64,000 nt of DNA from assembly GCA_033344775.1 (NCBI GenBank), contig JAWPMT010000005.1, positions 2,029,501 to 2,093,500 of the forward strand. The letters run 5' to 3'. Source of the DNA: Cytophagales bacterium. Its GTDB lineage: Bacteria; Bacteroidota; Bacteroidia; Cytophagales; Cyclobacteriaceae. Position 1 is the first letter of the stretch; each line of letters starts with the position of its first letter. Both the position numbers and the translations under genes were made by a program. Below are positions 16,903 to 26,404 of this stretch, in pieces. The notes beneath the pieces are model-generated. The model saw only the letters and a list, made by a program, of their open reading frames with translations. It searched no databases and had not been told where the DNA came from.

Positions 16903-19900
16903 ATGTGGGGGATGATCCGGTCTACCTTTCTGTTGTTATTTTATTTGGTTGGTGTGCAATCCCACGCCCAATTCGATAATTCCGTATTGGCAGATGGACA
17001 ATGGCATAAGATCGCCATTGCTGAAGATGGTGTCTACAAAATTGATCGTGATTTTTTGACGGGCACTCTCGGACTCGATGTGCAAAATCTGGATGCACGA
17101 ACATTGAAAGTCTACGGTAATGGCGGTAGAATGCTTCCACAGGCCAACGATGTAGACAGACCTACGGATTTATTACAAAACCCAACCTACGCCGAAGGAT
17201 TGACTGATGGTTCTTTTGATGCGGGAGATTACTTGTTGTTTTATGGCATAGGGCCACATCAGCTTGAAATACGAAATAATCTCATCCACTACGAAAACAA
17301 CGTCTACTCGGACTCATCTTTTTATTTCATCACCTACGGTGGAGATCCAGCTGAAAGCATGGAACCACGCATAGACATTTCAGGGGACTTCCCCATCAGA
17401 AGTGTTTATCAACATCTACTTGCACACGAAATTGATGAACGGAACATCCTGAAAAGTGGTCTCAGCCGTGGAGGCAGCGGCCGCGAATGGTACGGAGAAG
17501 TCTATCAAAGAAACGTCAATACGGATCGGGATTACAACTTTCAAGTCCCCAACTTCACTGGAAAAGGAAAATTACTGTTCGCTTCATTGAGCCAATCGGA
17601 AACGGATAACTCTTTTTCATTGGCCATGAATGACGCCAGCCTCGGTGATCAGGAACTCGATTCAATCAAATCCGTCTTCGAAGATCAATATGAAGATCGG
17701 GGAGTCAATCACGTCGACACTTTTGCTATTGATGTTCCCGCCGCCGATGAACTTACCTTAAATGTCGTTTTCAATTTTGTCAGCGGTATTTCCTCGATTG
17801 CCCGGCTCAATTACTTTGTCATCCAGGCCGAAAGGGAATTGGCCATTTACAATGGAATGACCCATTTTTCAAATGGACAAACGACGGACGGGATTCAGTT
17901 TGAGATTAACAATACCGACGAAAACAGCCAGGTTTGGGACATCACCGACCCACATCAACCGAGGTTAGTGGCGTTAGATCAGTCGGGAACTACCGTAAAT
18001 TTCGATTATGTGGGAACGGCAGATCAGCAATTTGTCGTGTTCCAGCCGGAGGACATGCCTGTCCCCGATTACATCGAACAAGTTGCCAATCAAAACATCA
18101 AAGGTGCGGGACCTCAGGAAGGGCTGATCATTGCTCACCCCAGGTTCTGGTCACAGGCACAGCAGTTGGCGGAATTTCACCGCACAACTCAAAACCTGCA
18201 GGTAGAAGTATTCAACATCCACGAGATCTACAATGAGTTCGGGTCTGGCAGCAACGACATCACAGCGGTTCGGGACATGATCCGCTATTTCTATCAAAAC
18301 TCGCCTAATCTGGGCTATGCGCTGCTATTCGGCGACTGCTCTTACGATTACAAGAATAAACTGAGCAACAACACCAATTTGGTGCCCACTTATGAGTCTC
18401 GAGATTCAGTACACCCTGTGCTGAGTTATTCTTCAGATGACTATTTCGGATTTATGGAAGAAGACGAGGGAGAATGGCTTGAAACTTCATTCGGCGATCA
18501 CACGCTTGATATCGGCGTAGGTCGAATTCCAGCCAAAACGACTGCCGAAGCCACGGACATGATCAACAAGATCATTCGTTACAGCACTAGTGAAAGAGTA
18601 CTTGGCAACTGGAAAAATACCGTAACCTACGTAGCCGATGATGGTGACCGTAACCAGCACTTGAACGATGGGGAAACACTTTCAAGAATTTTGGATGAAG
18701 AAGCAACGCAAATTCTGCCCCAAAAAATTTACCTGGATGCCTTTGAACAAGAATTAGGTGCCTCGCAGGAAACCTCGCCAATTCTTAGGGAGCAGATCAA
18801 CCAGGCCATCGATGAGGGCACTTTCCTGATCAACTACATCGGTCATGGCAATGAATTCCAATGGATGGATGAAAATACCCTGGATACAACAATCGTAAGT
18901 AACCTTACGAATCGTTTCCGGTTGCCCATCTTCGTAACAGCAACCTGCCAGTTTGGACGTTATGATGATCCGGATTTCTTTTCGGGGAGTGAGCGCCTGC
19001 TGCTTGATCCAAATGGAGGCGCGATCGCCTTATTGACTACTACACGTCCGGTATTTGCTTCGAGTAACCGGCAAGTCAATATCGCCTTTCATAACAATAT
19101 CTTTAGACGAGAAAACGGTCAATACCTTCGTTTAGGAGACATCATTCTTCGTACCAAAAATGAAAGTCTGAGGGGCCCCCGCAATCGAAACTTTGCGCTT
19201 TTGGGTGACCCGATGATGATGTTACAATATCCGGACTTCATTGCCACCATCGACGAGATCAATGAAAAAAGTATCACAACTGAGACGGATACATTGAGCG
19301 CCCTCGAAGAAATCACCCTAAGTGGCAGCATCCGCCACCTGGATTCCACACTAAATGCGGATTTCAATGGAGTAGTTGACATTGTGCTACTCGATGCTGC
19401 TTCTACTGCACGTACATTGGGTCAGGAAAGCTTCGCAACTTCTTATGACGTACAGGAAAATGCCCTGTTCCGTGGAAAAGCCTCTGTCTCCGGTGGTCGT
19501 TTTGAGACTTCCTTTATACTTACCAGAAATATTTCCTACCGATTCTTAGAAGGAAAGATCAGCTTATACGCACTGGATGAAGCAAATGGAACGGATGCCA
19601 GCGGCGCGACGGATCAGATCAGACTTGGAGGAACGGCTCTCATAACCCGAACAGATAACAATCCCCCGGAAATCGATCTCTATCTCAATAATGAACAGTT
19701 TGTCAACGGCGCTGTTGTTGAGTCCAGTGGCCTCTTGATTGCACGTGTATTTGATGAAAATGGATTAAATATTTCGGAAAACTCGATCAATCAGAACATT
19801 ACACTTACACTGAATGACGAGGAGCCAATCGTGATCAATGATTTTTATTCAGCCAATGTAGATGACTTCCAAAATGGCTTTGTCACCTATCCGCTCAATG

Positions 19901-20301
19901 ACCTGGTTGCAGGAAGGTACACCGCGACAATAAAACTTTGGGACACTTACAATAATTCCGCCACACAAACAGTTGAATTTATAGTTTCAGACGTTCGCCA
20001 GATCGGCATGGAAAATGTGTTTAATTTTCCTAATCCCGCATCTGGAACAACGACGTTTAACTTTGAACACAACCGACCCGGAGAAGAACTTGAAATTACC
20101 ATTAACATCTATGGGGTAGATGGAGCGCTAAAGGCAACCCTTTACCATGAAATAGATGATAGTCCGACTAGAATTGATTTTCTAAACTGGGATGTAACTA
20201 CTGCTTCGTTAGAACAAGGATTATATCTCTACAAAATAACGGTGAGAAGTACTTTAGATGGCGCGGTTGGCCAACAGGTGAAACGACTTATTGTGAATTA
20301 G
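16903..20301 (+). CDS. porU: Type IX secretion system sortase PorU
   Basis: A gingipain-like (C25) peptidase that removes the C-terminal domain of T9SS cargo and attaches it to the cell surface. The catalytic His lies in NYIGHGNEFQW (codon 18844) and the catalytic Cys in FVTATCQFGRYDDP (codon 18946). A signal peptide ends HAQ, and the C-terminus has its own CTD-like domain (NVFNFPNPASG, then LYLYKITV). Start choice is uncertain: GTG 16891, ATG 16903 or ATG 16912 all precede the signal peptide; I use 16903 (1132 residues). It lies 32 bases before porV, as in many Bacteroidota. Confidence 0.92.
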   Translation: MWGMIRSTFLLLFYLVGVQSHAQFDNSVLADGQWHKIAIAEDGVYKIDRDFLTGTLGLDVQNLDARTLKVYGNGGRMLPQANDVDRPTDLLQNPTYAEGLTDGSFDAGDYLLFYGIGPHQLEIRNNLIHYENNVYSDSSFYFITYGGDPAESMEPRIDISGDFPIRSVYQHLLAHEIDERNILKSGLSRGGSGREWYGEVYQRNVNTDRDYNFQVPNFTGKGKLLFASLSQSETDNSFSLAMNDASLGDQELDSIKSVFEDQYEDRGVNHVDTFAIDVPAADELTLNVVFNFVSGISSIARLNYFVIQAERELAIYNGMTHFSNGQTTDGIQFEINNTDENSQVWDITDPHQPRLVALDQSGTTVNFDYVGTADQQFVVFQPEDMPVPDYIEQVANQNIKGAGPQEGLIIAHPRFWSQAQQLAEFHRTTQNLQVEVFNIHEIYNEFGSGSNDITAVRDMIRYFYQNSPNLGYALLFGDCSYDYKNKLSNNTNLVPTYESRDSVHPVLSYSSDDYFGFMEEDEGEWLETSFGDHTLDIGVGRIPAKTTAEATDMINKIIRYSTSERVLGNWKNTVTYVADDGDRNQHLNDGETLSRILDEEATQILPQKIYLDAFEQELGASQETSPILREQINQAIDEGTFLINYIGHGNEFQWMDENTLDTTIVSNLTNRFRLPIFVTATCQFGRYDDPDFFSGSERLLLDPNGGAIALLTTTRPVFASSNRQVNIAFHNNIFRRENGQYLRLGDIILRTKNESLRGPRNRNFALLGDPMMMLQYPDFIATIDEINEKSITTETDTLSALEEITLSGSIRHLDSTLNADFNGVVDIVLLDAASTARTLGQESFATSYDVQENALFRGKASVSGGRFETSFILTRNISYRFLEGKISLYALDEANGTDASGATDQIRLGGTALITRTDNNPPEIDLYLNNEQFVNGAVVESSGLLIARVFDENGLNISENSINQNITLTLNDEEPIVINDFYSANVDDFQNGFVTYPLNDLVAGRYTATIKLWDTYNNSATQTVEFIVSDVRQIGMENVFNFPNPASGTTTFNFEHNRPGEELEITINIYGVDGALKATLYHEIDDSPTRIDFLNWDVTTASLEQGLYLYKITVRSTLDGAVGQQVKRLIVN

Positions 20302-20303
20302 AT

Positions 20304-20311
20304 TACTTTTG
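20304..20311 (+). promoter_or_regulatory. Possible Bacteroidota -7 element before porV
   Basis: TACTTTTG fits the Bacteroidota -7 consensus TAnnTTTG, 22 bases before the porV ATG. I could not find a matching -33 TTTG at the usual spacing, so this is only a candidate for an extra promoter inside the porU-porV unit. Confidence 0.25.
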
Positions 20312-20333
20312 CTAACCTGAAAAAAGACTAGCT

Positions 20334-21533
20334 ATGAGGAGCTTTTTTAAGATCATGGTACTAACACTCATCCCGGGCTTTGCTTTGGCCCAGGGACCGC
20401 AAGTACGTATCAATGAACTTGGCGGCCAATCCAACCCGATTACGGTGGCCGTACCATTCATCAGTTTTGCACCCGACAGCCGCGGTGCAGCCATGGGAGA
20501 TGCAGGTGTCGCCACCTCTCCTGACGCCTACAGCGTCCACTGGAATAATGCCAAACTGGCGTTTATCGATTACGATATGGGATTTTCCTTTTCGTATTCC
20601 CCGTGGTTAGGCAACATCGTGGACGACATGTCCCTGAACTACCTGACTTTCTACAAAAAGATCAACAGGGATCAGACTTTCGGCGCCTCACTGAGGTATT
20701 TCGACCTGGGTGAGATCCAACTGACAGACCTGAACGGAGATCCACTGGGCATTGAAAACCCGCGAGAGGCTGCCATTGACGTGACTTACGCAAGAAAATT
20801 AAGCGAAAACCTGAGTCTGGGTGCGACCGGTAGATTCATCTGGTCCAACCTATCAGGCAATATCACCAATGCACCGGACGTACGTCCCGGAACCAGCCTG
20901 GCCGTAGATGTTGGGTTGTATTATACGCAGCCACTTTCTCTCCCTGGCATTGAATCAGACCTTTCTTTAGGTGCACACATTTCCAATATCGGACAGAAGA
21001 TCACTTATACCAGTGAAAGCAATGAAGACTTCATTCCGGCCAACCTGAGACTGGGTGCAGCATGGACTGGAAAGCTCGATCCTTACAACTCCATCACTTT
21101 CGCATTTGATGTGAACAAATTAATGGTCCCTACCCCACCAACCTATGTCACAAACGATGACGGGGAATTTGAGAGAAATCCGGATGGAAGTTTAAGAATT
21201 CTTGAAGGTGAAGACCCTAACCGACCACTGATCAGTGGTACCTTCGGTAGCTTTTCAGACGCTCCAGGTGGATTCAACGAAGAATTAAAAGAATTTAGCC
21301 TTTCTTTTGGAGCGGAATATCAATATCAAGAATTGTTCTTTGCCAGAGTTGGATACTTTTCGGAGCATGTAGATAAGGGCGACCGAAAGTATTTCACCGC
21401 AGGACTTGGATTCCGCTATCAGGTATTTGGATTGGATTTCTCCTACTTAATTCCTCAAGAACAAAATCACCCGCTAGGGGATACTTTGAGATTATCATTC
21501 ATCTTCAGCTTCAACAAGGAGGAGGACCAATAA
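20334..21533 (+). CDS. porV: Type IX secretion outer-membrane protein PorV (LptO)
   Basis: A 399-residue outer-membrane beta-barrel of the FadL-like PorV/PorQ family. It binds cargo C-terminal domains after the translocon and hands them to PorU. The signal peptide ends GFALAQ, and the mature start shows the family block PFISFAPDSRGAAMGDAGVATSPDAYS followed by HWNNAKLAF. The barrel ends LRLSFIFSF. It lies directly after porU and four bases before the M16-like gene. Confidence 0.94.
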   Translation: MRSFFKIMVLTLIPGFALAQGPQVRINELGGQSNPITVAVPFISFAPDSRGAAMGDAGVATSPDAYSVHWNNAKLAFIDYDMGFSFSYSPWLGNIVDDMSLNYLTFYKKINRDQTFGASLRYFDLGEIQLTDLNGDPLGIENPREAAIDVTYARKLSENLSLGATGRFIWSNLSGNITNAPDVRPGTSLAVDVGLYYTQPLSLPGIESDLSLGAHISNIGQKITYTSESNEDFIPANLRLGAAWTGKLDPYNSITFAFDVNKLMVPTPPTYVTNDDGEFERNPDGSLRILEGEDPNRPLISGTFGSFSDAPGGFNEELKEFSLSFGAEYQYQELFFARVGYFSEHVDKGDRKYFTAGLGFRYQVFGLDFSYLIPQEQNHPLGDTLRLSFIFSFNKEEDQ

Positions 21534-21536
21534 ATA

Positions 21537-22787
21537 GTGCTTGACCGTACGGTAGCGCCACCTGCGCGATCCATTTCAGACATTGATATTCCTTTCCCCC
21601 AGACCTCCACACTGGGCAATGGTTATCCCACATTACTGGTACCCGAAAAGAGCTACCCGGTCATTTCTTTTGAACTGATCCTTTCAGGGGGTAAATGGCA
21701 CGAACAGCATCCGGGCACTTCTTATTATGCAGCAAAAATGATTGCCGAAGGTGCGGCAGGTTTTACTGCAGAAGAAATATCTCTCAAATTTGAGTCAACT
21801 GGTAGTTTTTTGGAGATTGTTCCGAGCACCGATTGGGTCATATTCAGACTGCACACCCTCACGAAATTTTTCGAGCCTGCGCTAAGGTTACTTTTCGATC
21901 TGATTCGAGAAGCTTCCTTTCCACCTGATCGCTTTGAAAAGCTCAGCCAATTGCGTGAGCAGAATATACGGACGCAACTTGCCAAGAATACGCAGTTTGC
22001 CAACCTAACCATGGGTGAGCAACTGTTTGGGAAAGTACATCCCTACGGGCGGAATTTGATGCCAGAAATGGCAACAAAAGTACCTTTGGATCAAGTCAAA
22101 GAATTTTATAACAAGCAATTATTCCACGAACCCAAGATCATGCTGGTCGGGGATTTTGAAGCGTATCTACCTCTTGTAAACGAGTTGGCCAGACAAATGC
22201 CCGGAAGCAAGGCCGAAACGCTGACATTCTCCCCGGATCCCGGTGATAAAACCTTAGAAATAGAACGAGGTGGCAGTACGCAGGCTTCCATTCGAATCGC
22301 CGCTACTTGTATCAACAAGTCGCACGAAGACATCCACGGTTATACGATGGTTCACATGCTTCTTGGTGGTTATTTTGGCAGCCGTCTCATGAAGAACCTT
22401 CGTGAAGAAAAAGGGCTCACCTATGGCATCTATTCACAAATTGCACATCAAGGCAATGCGTCTTATTGGGTCATTGGCTCTGAAGTAAAAAAGGATGATG
22501 TCCAATTGGCCGTCAGTGAAATTGAGAAGGAAATTGAAGGTCTACATGAAAAAGAACCTTCGATGGAAGAATTGGCCATTGTCAAGAACTACGCAAGAGG
22601 AAAACTGCTGTCTTCTTTTGATTCTAGTACCTCGATCGCTGCGATCCACCGCCCCCAGTTCATGGCAGGAATTCCTTTCACTCACCTGAACAACTATCTG
22701 CAAGTTTTGAATGAGATAACACCGGCAGACATCAAAAGCCTGGCCATCAAACACCTGCATCCTACCCATAAGGTTATCATTGCCTGA
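21537..22787 (+). CDS. M16 (pitrilysin) family protein without the zinc motif
   Basis: A 416-residue protein with the M16 fold: the N-terminal half has LNGYPTLLVPEKSYPVISFELILSGG and the second half GGYFGSRLMKNLREEKGLTYGIYS, the conserved R/Y pair of the C-terminal half. Where active peptidases have HxxEH it reads KMIAEGAAGF, so zinc binding and catalysis are probably lost. It would be the non-catalytic partner of a heterodimeric M16 pair or a stand-alone scaffold. The start is GTG at 21537, three bases after the porV TAA, preceded by an AGGAGGAGG run at 21517-21525. There is no signal peptide. It overlaps the convergent WG-repeat gene by 11 bases. Confidence 0.85.
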   Translation: MLDRTVAPPARSISDIDIPFPQTSTLGNGYPTLLVPEKSYPVISFELILSGGKWHEQHPGTSYYAAKMIAEGAAGFTAEEISLKFESTGSFLEIVPSTDWVIFRLHTLTKFFEPALRLLFDLIREASFPPDRFEKLSQLREQNIRTQLAKNTQFANLTMGEQLFGKVHPYGRNLMPEMATKVPLDQVKEFYNKQLFHEPKIMLVGDFEAYLPLVNELARQMPGSKAETLTFSPDPGDKTLEIERGGSTQASIRIAATCINKSHEDIHGYTMVHMLLGGYFGSRLMKNLREEKGLTYGIYSQIAHQGNASYWVIGSEVKKDDVQLAVSEIEKEIEGLHEKEPSMEELAIVKNYARGKLLSSFDSSTSIAAIHRPQFMAGIPFTHLNNYLQVLNEITPADIKSLAIKHLHPTHKVIIA

Positions 22788-24960
22788 TCGGCAATAAATA
22801 CAGGTACCGCTCACCGGGGATGATCTCCCCATAGTCAAACCCTAACTTGAGCTGTCCCGAATGATCATAAAGGCCTTTTTTACCTTTCCTTTCTGCAATG
22901 ATTAGGCCATGACCCACATCTTGCATTTCGTCAAAAGAAGGAAATAAAATGAATTCTCCTGCCGAATTGGCCAATCCCTTTCTCCCTTGCTGATCCTCGA
23001 GGATATAAGAACCTTCTTCTGTTCTTGTTATTATTTTGAAACTCACTTCCAGCACCTCTTTGCCTTCCTGATCTACTAAACCGTAATGGTCACGATGAAC
23101 AATCGCCCTGCCGTTTTTGAAATCACCGACCTCCGTAAACTGCGGCTGGATCACTAGACGTTCATTTTTGTTGATAAATCCCCATTTACCAATCAATTTG
23201 ACCGGGGCCATTTCCTCGCTAAATCGCCGGGCACTGTCATAGCGATTAGCTATCCTAATTCGGCCTTTATCATCCAGAAAGCCATACAGGTCATCTTTTT
23301 TTACCAGAAAGAATCCCTCGGAGTAATCTAATACTTGCTGCACGCCATCATCCAGCCGGACGACAAAAGCCCCCAGGCCATCTTTGATCACGGCACCCTC
23401 AGGTCGCTGCCCTGCATAGAAATCTCCCAGGTGCCTTACGTTATCATAGATAGGATCAAATATGACCAGCCCTTCCCGTGTGATCAGTCCCCTGCCATCA
23501 TGGCTCAACATTTCGATCGAAGAATTACCCTCCTTCAATTCAAACCGGGTCGTGAGTAAGTTTTTACCTCGAGAGGTGATTAATGAACGAAAACCGTTTC
23601 CTTCTGCAACAAACAGATCACTAAGCTGGTCAATCGAAAAGTAACCCGGTTGCACCAGCCAGTTACCAAATGCATTGATGATACCCCAGCTCCCCACGTA
23701 CTTCGCAGGAAAGGTAGACTCAGTTCCCACACCAATGCTATCGTATACATTGGGAACAATTTGCTTGCCTGAAAAATCTAATAAACCCCATTGGCCTGTA
23801 CGCTTCACCGGAATATATTGTGATTGCGAGGGCATCACTGCCTGTAAAGGATACGGGTTTATTTTTCGTCCGTAGAGATTATAAATGTCCCAGCTTTTCC
23901 CACTTAAACCAAAGAAATAAGCGCCATCAAAATAAACAGAATCTCCATGCAGGACCTTCTTGCCGGAGTAATCGAAAACCTCGAATTGATCGTCTGTCCT
24001 GGCGATGGCAAAGCCCTTTTCCGCCCTGACCAGTTCTAATTGCTTATTGGCAAGAATTTCTATTGAATCTGCAAAGAAACGCTGCCCTCCGTTGATAGAA
24101 GCCACGAGTAACTCTCCGTAACTGGATATGCTGTCCGCAGCCAGCTCCACGATCGGATCTAAAGACCAGTCATAGATCTGCCACGTTTTGGCGGCAACTG
24201 GCGCTGGCTCCCCATCCAAATTGGAGATTTCTTTGTAAACGGGTTTGTATAGCACAGTCCCAGTTTGGGTATTGATTAAGCCTTCCGCTCCGTTTCTGCG
24301 GATCAGGATATAGGAGGATGATACTTCATAAGTGTCTACCTCCTCATCGGAAACAAGAGTGCCATTCTCCCGAAAAAAATACCAGAACCCACCAGCATCC
24401 ATCGCGGCGAAAACCTGACCAATCCTTTCAATTTTGAGGTACGAATCCTCCAGGATTTGCTCGAAGGCACCGTTGAACACCCCATAGGTTAATTCACCCG
24501 CATCGTAATTACTGACCAGATAGAAACCATCCAAAGCGGAAATCTCAAAAAAGGCATTGGACAGTTGATGATTCCCTTTTCCATCGATCAATCCATACTT
24601 CAGTTGATTGGACAAGGAACCCTTGGAGCTTACCAGAAAAAGCCCCGAAGAAAAAGGCTCGATGCTGTAGTACCTGGGAGTTGTGAGCTTCTTACCTTCG
24701 ATATTCATCAGCCCCCATTTTCCGGACTGCCTGTAGCCCAACCACTCACCAATGGGTTCATCTGTGTTCGGGTGCCAGCCTAGTGCTTGAAATTTTGGTG
24801 AGATCAGTACGTCACCGAAGCTGTTTTTAAGTCCGAATTGACCATTTTCCTCAAATACTTCATTGGCAGTTTGCGCATGGAGTAGCAGGCCGGAAAACAA
24901 ATAGCAGATGGTAGAAAAAATGAGCCTTTTAATAGTCCCGTAATTAAGAGTATATGCCAA
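22777..24960 (-). CDS. WG-repeat-containing secreted protein
   Basis: A 727-residue protein built of WG repeats: motifs such as KWGLMNIEGK, QWGLLDFSGK, SWGIINAFGN, YGFLDDKGR, KWGFINKNER and YGLVDQEGK recur every 40-60 residues across the whole length. A signal peptide (IFSTICYLFSGLLLHAQ) directs it out of the cytoplasm. No ATG fits; the most upstream possible start in frame is TTG at 24960, after an in-frame TGA. Function of WG proteins is unknown; they are probably binding scaffolds. Confidence 0.87.
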   Translation of the reverse strand: MAYTLNYGTIKRLIFSTICYLFSGLLLHAQTANEVFEENGQFGLKNSFGDVLISPKFQALGWHPNTDEPIGEWLGYRQSGKWGLMNIEGKKLTTPRYYSIEPFSSGLFLVSSKGSLSNQLKYGLIDGKGNHQLSNAFFEISALDGFYLVSNYDAGELTYGVFNGAFEQILEDSYLKIERIGQVFAAMDAGGFWYFFRENGTLVSDEEVDTYEVSSSYILIRRNGAEGLINTQTGTVLYKPVYKEISNLDGEPAPVAAKTWQIYDWSLDPIVELAADSISSYGELLVASINGGQRFFADSIEILANKQLELVRAEKGFAIARTDDQFEVFDYSGKKVLHGDSVYFDGAYFFGLSGKSWDIYNLYGRKINPYPLQAVMPSQSQYIPVKRTGQWGLLDFSGKQIVPNVYDSIGVGTESTFPAKYVGSWGIINAFGNWLVQPGYFSIDQLSDLFVAEGNGFRSLITSRGKNLLTTRFELKEGNSSIEMLSHDGRGLITREGLVIFDPIYDNVRHLGDFYAGQRPEGAVIKDGLGAFVVRLDDGVQQVLDYSEGFFLVKKDDLYGFLDDKGRIRIANRYDSARRFSEEMAPVKLIGKWGFINKNERLVIQPQFTEVGDFKNGRAIVHRDHYGLVDQEGKEVLEVSFKIITRTEEGSYILEDQQGRKGLANSAGEFILFPSFDEMQDVGHGLIIAERKGKKGLYDHSGQLKLGFDYGEIIPGERYLYLLPIRQ

Positions 24961-25012
24961 AGTTAATCAGCGGTACACAGGACCAACGGCATTTTTGATG
25001 AAAGGGAATAAA

Positions 25013-26275
25013 TCAGGATTTTGTGACCTCTTCCTGCTCCAGATTGAACAAATCGTTGAGGCTTTCGACCAGGGTTTCCGCCTCACCTCTCTTGCAGGCA
25101 GCCTTCAGCTGCAGCACCGGCAAACGCATGACTTTCTGAATGATCCCTTTCGTAGCAGAATCCAACAGTTTCAATTCTGACTCAGAAGCCTTCTTCACGT
25201 ATTTCGAGATCTCCTTTTGACGGATTTCTTCGAGGGCATTCTTCAATTTCTGGATGGTTGGAGAAACTTCCATCTCCTGCGCCCAATTATGGAATTCATC
25301 TACTGAATCCACCAGAATTTGTTCTACAGCAGGAATGGCATTTTTTCTTTCCTGTACAGTTTGCGTGGTTTTCTCCTCGATCTGGTCCACATTGTACAAC
25401 AGCACATGTGGTAACTCGTCTACTTCAGGTGCCACACTCCTGGGAACCGACAGATCAATGACCAGCTTTTGACCGGATAACTCACTGTCCAGATGCCCTT
25501 TGGTAATGATCGGATCATCTACCGCAACTGTTGAAATAATAGCGTCAAAATCTGAAACATTAGCAAGGGCCGCTTCTAATGACAAGGTGTGGTAACCTAA
25601 TCGGGAAGCCAGGGTTTCTGCTTTTGAAAGCGTCCGATTCGCCAGATAAATGGCTGCCTCTATACCTTCTAAGTTTTCAGCTATATTTTCACCAATCTCT
25701 CCTAACCCGAGGAGCAATACCTTAGGCTGTTCGAAATTGGGGATTACTTGCTTCACTAACTCTACTGCTGCGTATGAAGTAGAAGCTGTTCCATCTCTAA
25801 ATGCTGTCTCCTGCACTACGCGCTTGTTGGCATAGAAGATTGCGTGCATCAACCGGTGAAGAAATGGCCCGGCCATGCCTTCGTCTGCCGAATACTGGTA
25901 GGCCTTTTTGACTTGATTAGAGATCTGGATATCGCCAAGTACTTTTGACTCTAATCCCAGAGAAACGCGATATAAATGATTGATGGCCGCATCTCCTGTA
26001 TAAGACTTGAAATGCGATCTAAAATCCTGAAACTGGAACAAATCTTTCTCAACGCTCAACAAAGACAAGATTTCTTCATCTCTATTACCCTCCGCACTGT
26101 AGTAGATCTCCGTACGATTACAGGTAGAAATGATGATAGCCTCTCCAAGGCCGAGTGTATCGCTGAGTACTTTGAGAAACTTGCGATTGGACTCCTCTTC
26201 GAGGGTTACTTGCTCCCGCAAATCAACCGGGGCTGACTTGTAAGAGATACCTAAAGCGCGAAAAGTTTGATGCAT
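25013..26275 (-). CDS. hemA: Glutamyl-tRNA reductase
   Basis: A 420-residue enzyme that reduces glutamyl-tRNA to glutamate-1-semialdehyde, the first step of tetrapyrrole synthesis. The active-site Cys52 is in STCNRTEIYY; the substrate site shows GLESKVLGDIQISNQVKKAY; the NADPH fold is LLGLGEIGENIAENL; the dimerisation helix is C-terminal. Length is normal. No other heme genes are adjacent. It is divergent from the helix-hairpin-helix gene. Confidence 0.95.
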   Translation of the reverse strand: MHQTFRALGISYKSAPVDLREQVTLEEESNRKFLKVLSDTLGLGEAIIISTCNRTEIYYSAEGNRDEEILSLLSVEKDLFQFQDFRSHFKSYTGDAAINHLYRVSLGLESKVLGDIQISNQVKKAYQYSADEGMAGPFLHRLMHAIFYANKRVVQETAFRDGTASTSYAAVELVKQVIPNFEQPKVLLLGLGEIGENIAENLEGIEAAIYLANRTLSKAETLASRLGYHTLSLEAALANVSDFDAIISTVAVDDPIITKGHLDSELSGQKLVIDLSVPRSVAPEVDELPHVLLYNVDQIEEKTTQTVQERKNAIPAVEQILVDSVDEFHNWAQEMEVSPTIQKLKNALEEIRQKEISKYVKKASESELKLLDSATKGIIQKVMRLPVLQLKAACKRGEAETLVESLNDLFNLEQEEVTKS

Positions 26276-26372
26276 TTCAATTAGAACGTCTGCAAAATTA
26301 AAAAATTCAATGTTTTAATGCCACGATAGTTTCCCAGTATTCTTCTCCCTTGACGGCAATTTTTCCATTTTG

Positions 26373-26398
26373 GTTGCCTGACCTATATTTAAGGCAAC
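26373..26398. promoter_or_regulatory. Hairpin directly upstream of the HhH gene
   Basis: GTTGCCT (26373-26379) and AGGCAAC (26392-26398) form a perfect 7-bp stem with a 12-base loop that contains TATATTTA, close to the TAnnTTTG -7 pattern. The stem ends six bases before the ATG at 26405, so it could be a promoter-overlapping operator or an mRNA hairpin hiding the start. Confidence 0.35.
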
Positions 26399-26404
26399 AA
26401 CTAC

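Noticed and set aside
22777-22787. Convergent overlap of the M16-like and WG-repeat genes as a regulatory device
   Set aside because: Eleven-base tail overlaps are common in compact genomes and need no special explanation.
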